From assembly GCA_020060215.1 (NCBI GenBank), contig JAGVAP010000121.1:84268-148267 (forward strand): a DNA stretch of 64,000 bases. The letters run 5' to 3'. Made by a program: the position numbers and the translations under genes. Source of the DNA: Deltaproteobacteria bacterium. Lineage in GTDB: Bacteria > Desulfobacterota > DSM-4660 > Desulfatiglandales > HGW-15. The notes under the pieces are model-generated. The model saw only the letters and a program-made list of their open reading frames with translations. It had not been told where the DNA came from and made no database searches. Position 1 is the first letter of the stretch. Every line of letters starts with the position of its first letter. This document shows positions 62,177 through 64,000 of the stretch, one piece after another.

Positions 62177-62923
62177 CTACTTCGTGTAATGGATCCCTTC
62201 GTACCATGGTCCGTGGCAGGGGAGCATCACGTCGGCCAGGGTCTTCAACCGAAGGGTGCTGTTGTAGGCCTGGCACAGGTCGGTGGCAATGGCCGGCGTA
62301 AAGGTCTCCCACTGGGCGAAGGGGTGGCCTTTGGGAAGGACCTTCGCGGGATCCGAAAAGGTGTCGAAGGTGCAGCAGAACCCTGGGATGACTGCGGTCC
62401 CCTCGTCGGTCTGCACCGCAAGGGACTGGGTCCCGGGGGTGTGGCCGGGCGTGTGGAGGATCTCGATCCCCGGGCAGATCTCCTTGTCCCCCTTGATGAG
62501 TCGCAACTTCCAGCCCTTGTACAGTTCGGGGGGGTAGTACTGGGCCTGGAGGGGGTGAGGGGCCTTTGCGAAGATCCATTCCTCCTCCTGGACGATGACC
62601 TCGGCGTTCCCGCACTTCGAGGTGTTGCCGACGTGGTCGTGGTGGAGATGGGTATGAATGATGATGTCGATCTTTTCGGGGGAGAGACCCTCTCTGGCCA
62701 GCGCCTCCTCGAAGGTCTGAAAGTCCACGCCCTTGCCGGGCCAGTACTTCGCCATCAGCGCGGCCCACGAGCCCGTGTCCACGAGGATGTTCTTGGGCGC
62801 TCCCTGGATCAGGAAGAAAAGGACCTCGAGCTTGATCGGCACACCGGGAAAGGCCATGTAAGTGAACCCCGACTTGTCGCCTTCAATGGTCCCGAGGAAA
62901 ATCGGCTTTACCTTGTAGGACAT
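62177..62923 (-). CDS. Metallo-beta-lactamase-fold hydrolase (N-acyl homoserine lactonase-like)
   Basis: The 248-residue enzyme has NILVDTGSW, the metal motif HTHLHHDH, HTPGHTPGTQSL, and a final metal-region LPCHGPWYEG. The layout resembles AhlC/AiiA-type lactonases, but many MBL hydrolases share it, so the substrate is not fixed. GGAG stands 6 bases before the ATG. It follows the cupin gene by 70 bases on the same strand, probably as one operon. Confidence 0.88.
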   Translation of the reverse strand: MSYKVKPIFLGTIEGDKSGFTYMAFPGVPIKLEVLFFLIQGAPKNILVDTGSWAALMAKYWPGKGVDFQTFEEALAREGLSPEKIDIIIHTHLHHDHVGNTSKCGNAEVIVQEEEWIFAKAPHPLQAQYYPPELYKGWKLRLIKGDKEICPGIEILHTPGHTPGTQSLAVQTDEGTAVIPGFCCTFDTFSDPAKVLPKGHPFAQWETFTPAIATDLCQAYNSTLRLKTLADVMLPCHGPWYEGIHYTK

Positions 62924-62993
62924 GATCCGCTCCTTTCTATGGACGGGATGGACCGATTCCAGGGGGCTGGGTGCCGGAAGACGGATCCGACCC

Positions 62994-63395
62994 TCACTCC
63001 TCTTCTTCGTAGACGTTTGCGATGCAGCAGAGAAACGAGCAGGTCTCCTTGCTGCTGTAGTTCTTCATGCTGTGCGGCTCCATCGTGGGGATGAAGACCA
63101 GATCGTCCGGCCCCATCTCCTTTTCTTCCGTCACCTGATCCGTCTTGGGATCGTGGGATCGGACGGTGAGCCGGCCGCTCAGGATGTACATGGTTTGATA
63201 ATAGAAGTGGTTGTGGATGGGGATCTCGCCGCCGGGCGCAACGGTAAAGAGCCGCAGTCCGTATTCCGGTGAGTCCTCAGGCCCTGCCTGGGAAAGCCAT
63301 CGAATCCCTACTCCTTGGACGGCAAGAGGTTTCCCTTTGTACGGGTAGGATTCGATCTTGTTTTCTTTCACCTCTTTCGCATTCAGGACGTTCAT
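62994..63395 (-). CDS. Small cupin-domain protein
   Basis: The 133-residue protein is a single cupin barrel with PGGEIPIHNHFYYQTMYILSG (first metal motif, two His) and FIPTMEPHSMKN (second motif). Such proteins bind a metal and may be isomerases, dioxygenases or sensors. The role here is unknown, probably linked to the MBL hydrolase that follows. GGAGG lies 7 bases before ATG 63395. Confidence 0.88.
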   Translation of the reverse strand: MNVLNAKEVKENKIESYPYKGKPLAVQGVGIRWLSQAGPEDSPEYGLRLFTVAPGGEIPIHNHFYYQTMYILSGRLTVRSHDPKTDQVTEEKEMGPDDLVFIPTMEPHSMKNYSSKETCSFLCCIANVYEEEE

Positions 63396-63561
63396 TTCCA
63401 GACCTCCATGAGATGTGGCGTTTCGGGGGTCTCTCCACATTAATCCGAAAGCAACGCTGCTGGCCAGGAAAATATGTGACCATCGGCTTACCCCCGGGGG
63501 CCGCCATTTCGCGGCCGCCCGTTCTCTGATGACGCGCCAGGATTTTCAAAGCGCCCCCCCT

Positions 63562-64000
63562 CTAGGGGGAGGAAAGTGGTTGGGAGGGGGGGTGGGGGAG
63601 GGGGGGCCTCGATGGAATCAGGACGAGGGGTTCGAAAGGATCAAGGTCGGTCTCCATCACGCCGGCCGGGTCCACCTGAAGGGCGGTCGCTCTTCCGCTG
63701 AGCGCATCCTGAAGAGGACCGCTCAGCCGTGAGACGAATTCCGCGGGCAGGGTCGCAGACACCTCGGCCGCAGGACCGAAGTTCAGCAGGACCAGCGCCC
63801 AGTTCTCCCTGTCGAGGGAGCGGAGGAACCCAAATACTGCGGGGCTCCCCTGAAGCCGAAGGGGGATGAAGCTGCCGGAGTGTATGGCAGGGAGATTCTC
63901 TCTCAGAGTTGCCAGATTGCGATAGAGCTCACGAAGGCCGTGCGGGTCCTTCCACGAGATCGGGGCCGGGTCTTCGTACGGCTCGTACTCGGCCCTCACC
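63562..64000 (-). CDS. GH13 alpha-amylase-family enzyme, C-terminal part only
   Basis: The frame enters from the right window edge and ends at 63562, giving about 146 residues. DPHGLRELYRNLATLRENLPAI and the beta-sandwich that follows (FGFLRSLDRENWALVLLNFG) match the end of the catalytic barrel and domain C of GH13 alpha-glucosidases and amylases. The catalytic residues are outside the window. The last 15 residues are Pro/Ser-rich and look unconserved. A link with the GH15 enzyme at the other end is unproven. Confidence 0.85.
   Translation of the reverse strand, partial: VRAEYEPYEDPAPISWKDPHGLRELYRNLATLRENLPAIHSGSFIPLRLQGSPAVFGFLRSLDRENWALVLLNFGPAAEVSATLPAEFVSRLSGPLQDALSGRATALQVDPAGVMETDLDPFEPLVLIPSRPPLPHPPSQPLSSP

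Noticed and set aside
62177..62923. The AHL-lactonase-like enzyme as a quorum-quenching part of the PhcB-like system
   Set aside because: It is 16 kb away, paired with a cupin gene, and metallo-beta-lactamase substrate prediction by eye is unreliable.

Overview
The window is GC-rich (about 60%) and densely coded on both strands. The gene content suggests an anaerobic or facultative Deltaproteobacterium (Desulfobacterota). The signs are a five-haem NrfA with NrfH, a class I hybrid cluster protein, TTTGACnnnnGTCAA-type sites near nitrosative-stress genes, a TctABC transporter, many multidomain sensor kinases and an exosortase. No rRNA, tRNA, prophage or CRISPR array is visible, and the species cannot be named from this sequence.

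Layout. 1-5.4 kb (minus): a pentein amidinohydrolase cut by the window edge, a LOR/SDH-domain protein, a GH15 glucoamylase-like enzyme and a ferredoxin-nitroreductase. 5.5-8.7 kb: a large secreted subtilisin. 8.9-11.9 kb: a thiamine-type ECF transporter (ThiW plus a single-chain EcfA-EcfA'-EcfT) behind a TPP riboswitch and terminator. 12-14.6 kb: a lone receiver protein facing a GAF/PAS histidine kinase. 14.8-17.1 kb: a LemA/TPM operon. 17.3-19.3 kb: a MITE-like element, a small zincin lipoprotein and a DUF72 protein. 19.6-31.8 kb: a catabolic island with an AtoE-type transporter, a LacI regulator, creatininase-like, Tm-1-like, class II aldolase, zinc dehydrogenase and TIM-barrel isomerase genes, and TctC-B-A. 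Two near-palindromic LacI operators each lie just after a sigma-70-like promoter. An M28 peptidase overlaps its 3' end.

32-46 kb is the most unusual part. Two converging gene sets carry three histidine kinases and one PP2C phosphatase that share a multi-TM domain, two HATPase-type proteins (one degenerate), a STAS/SiaC-like protein, two PhcB-like methyltransferases and a cNMP-binding protein. I read this as a duplicated partner-switch and two-component module built around a putative lipid-signal methyltransferase. 46.3-51.4 kb holds a compact dedicated exosortase system: one VIT/vWA substrate with a VPEP tail, one exosortase and a CreB/CreC pair, mostly overlapping by 4 bp.

51.7-58.3 kb (minus) is a nitrite and nitrosative-stress region: NrfHA, a GAF-cyclase, Hcp, an HPP membrane protein and a CBS protein. 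HcpR/FNR-like sites precede hcp and the CBS-HPP pair. 58.7-64 kb is a scrappier region: remnants of a PAS protein and of gnd, a disulfide reductase, an orphan fliE, a small zinc-ribbon gene behind a yybP-ykoY (manganese) riboswitch, an MBL hydrolase, a cupin, and the C-terminal end of a GH13 enzyme at the right edge. Dispersed palindromic repeats occur throughout, and three lie inside coding sequences.
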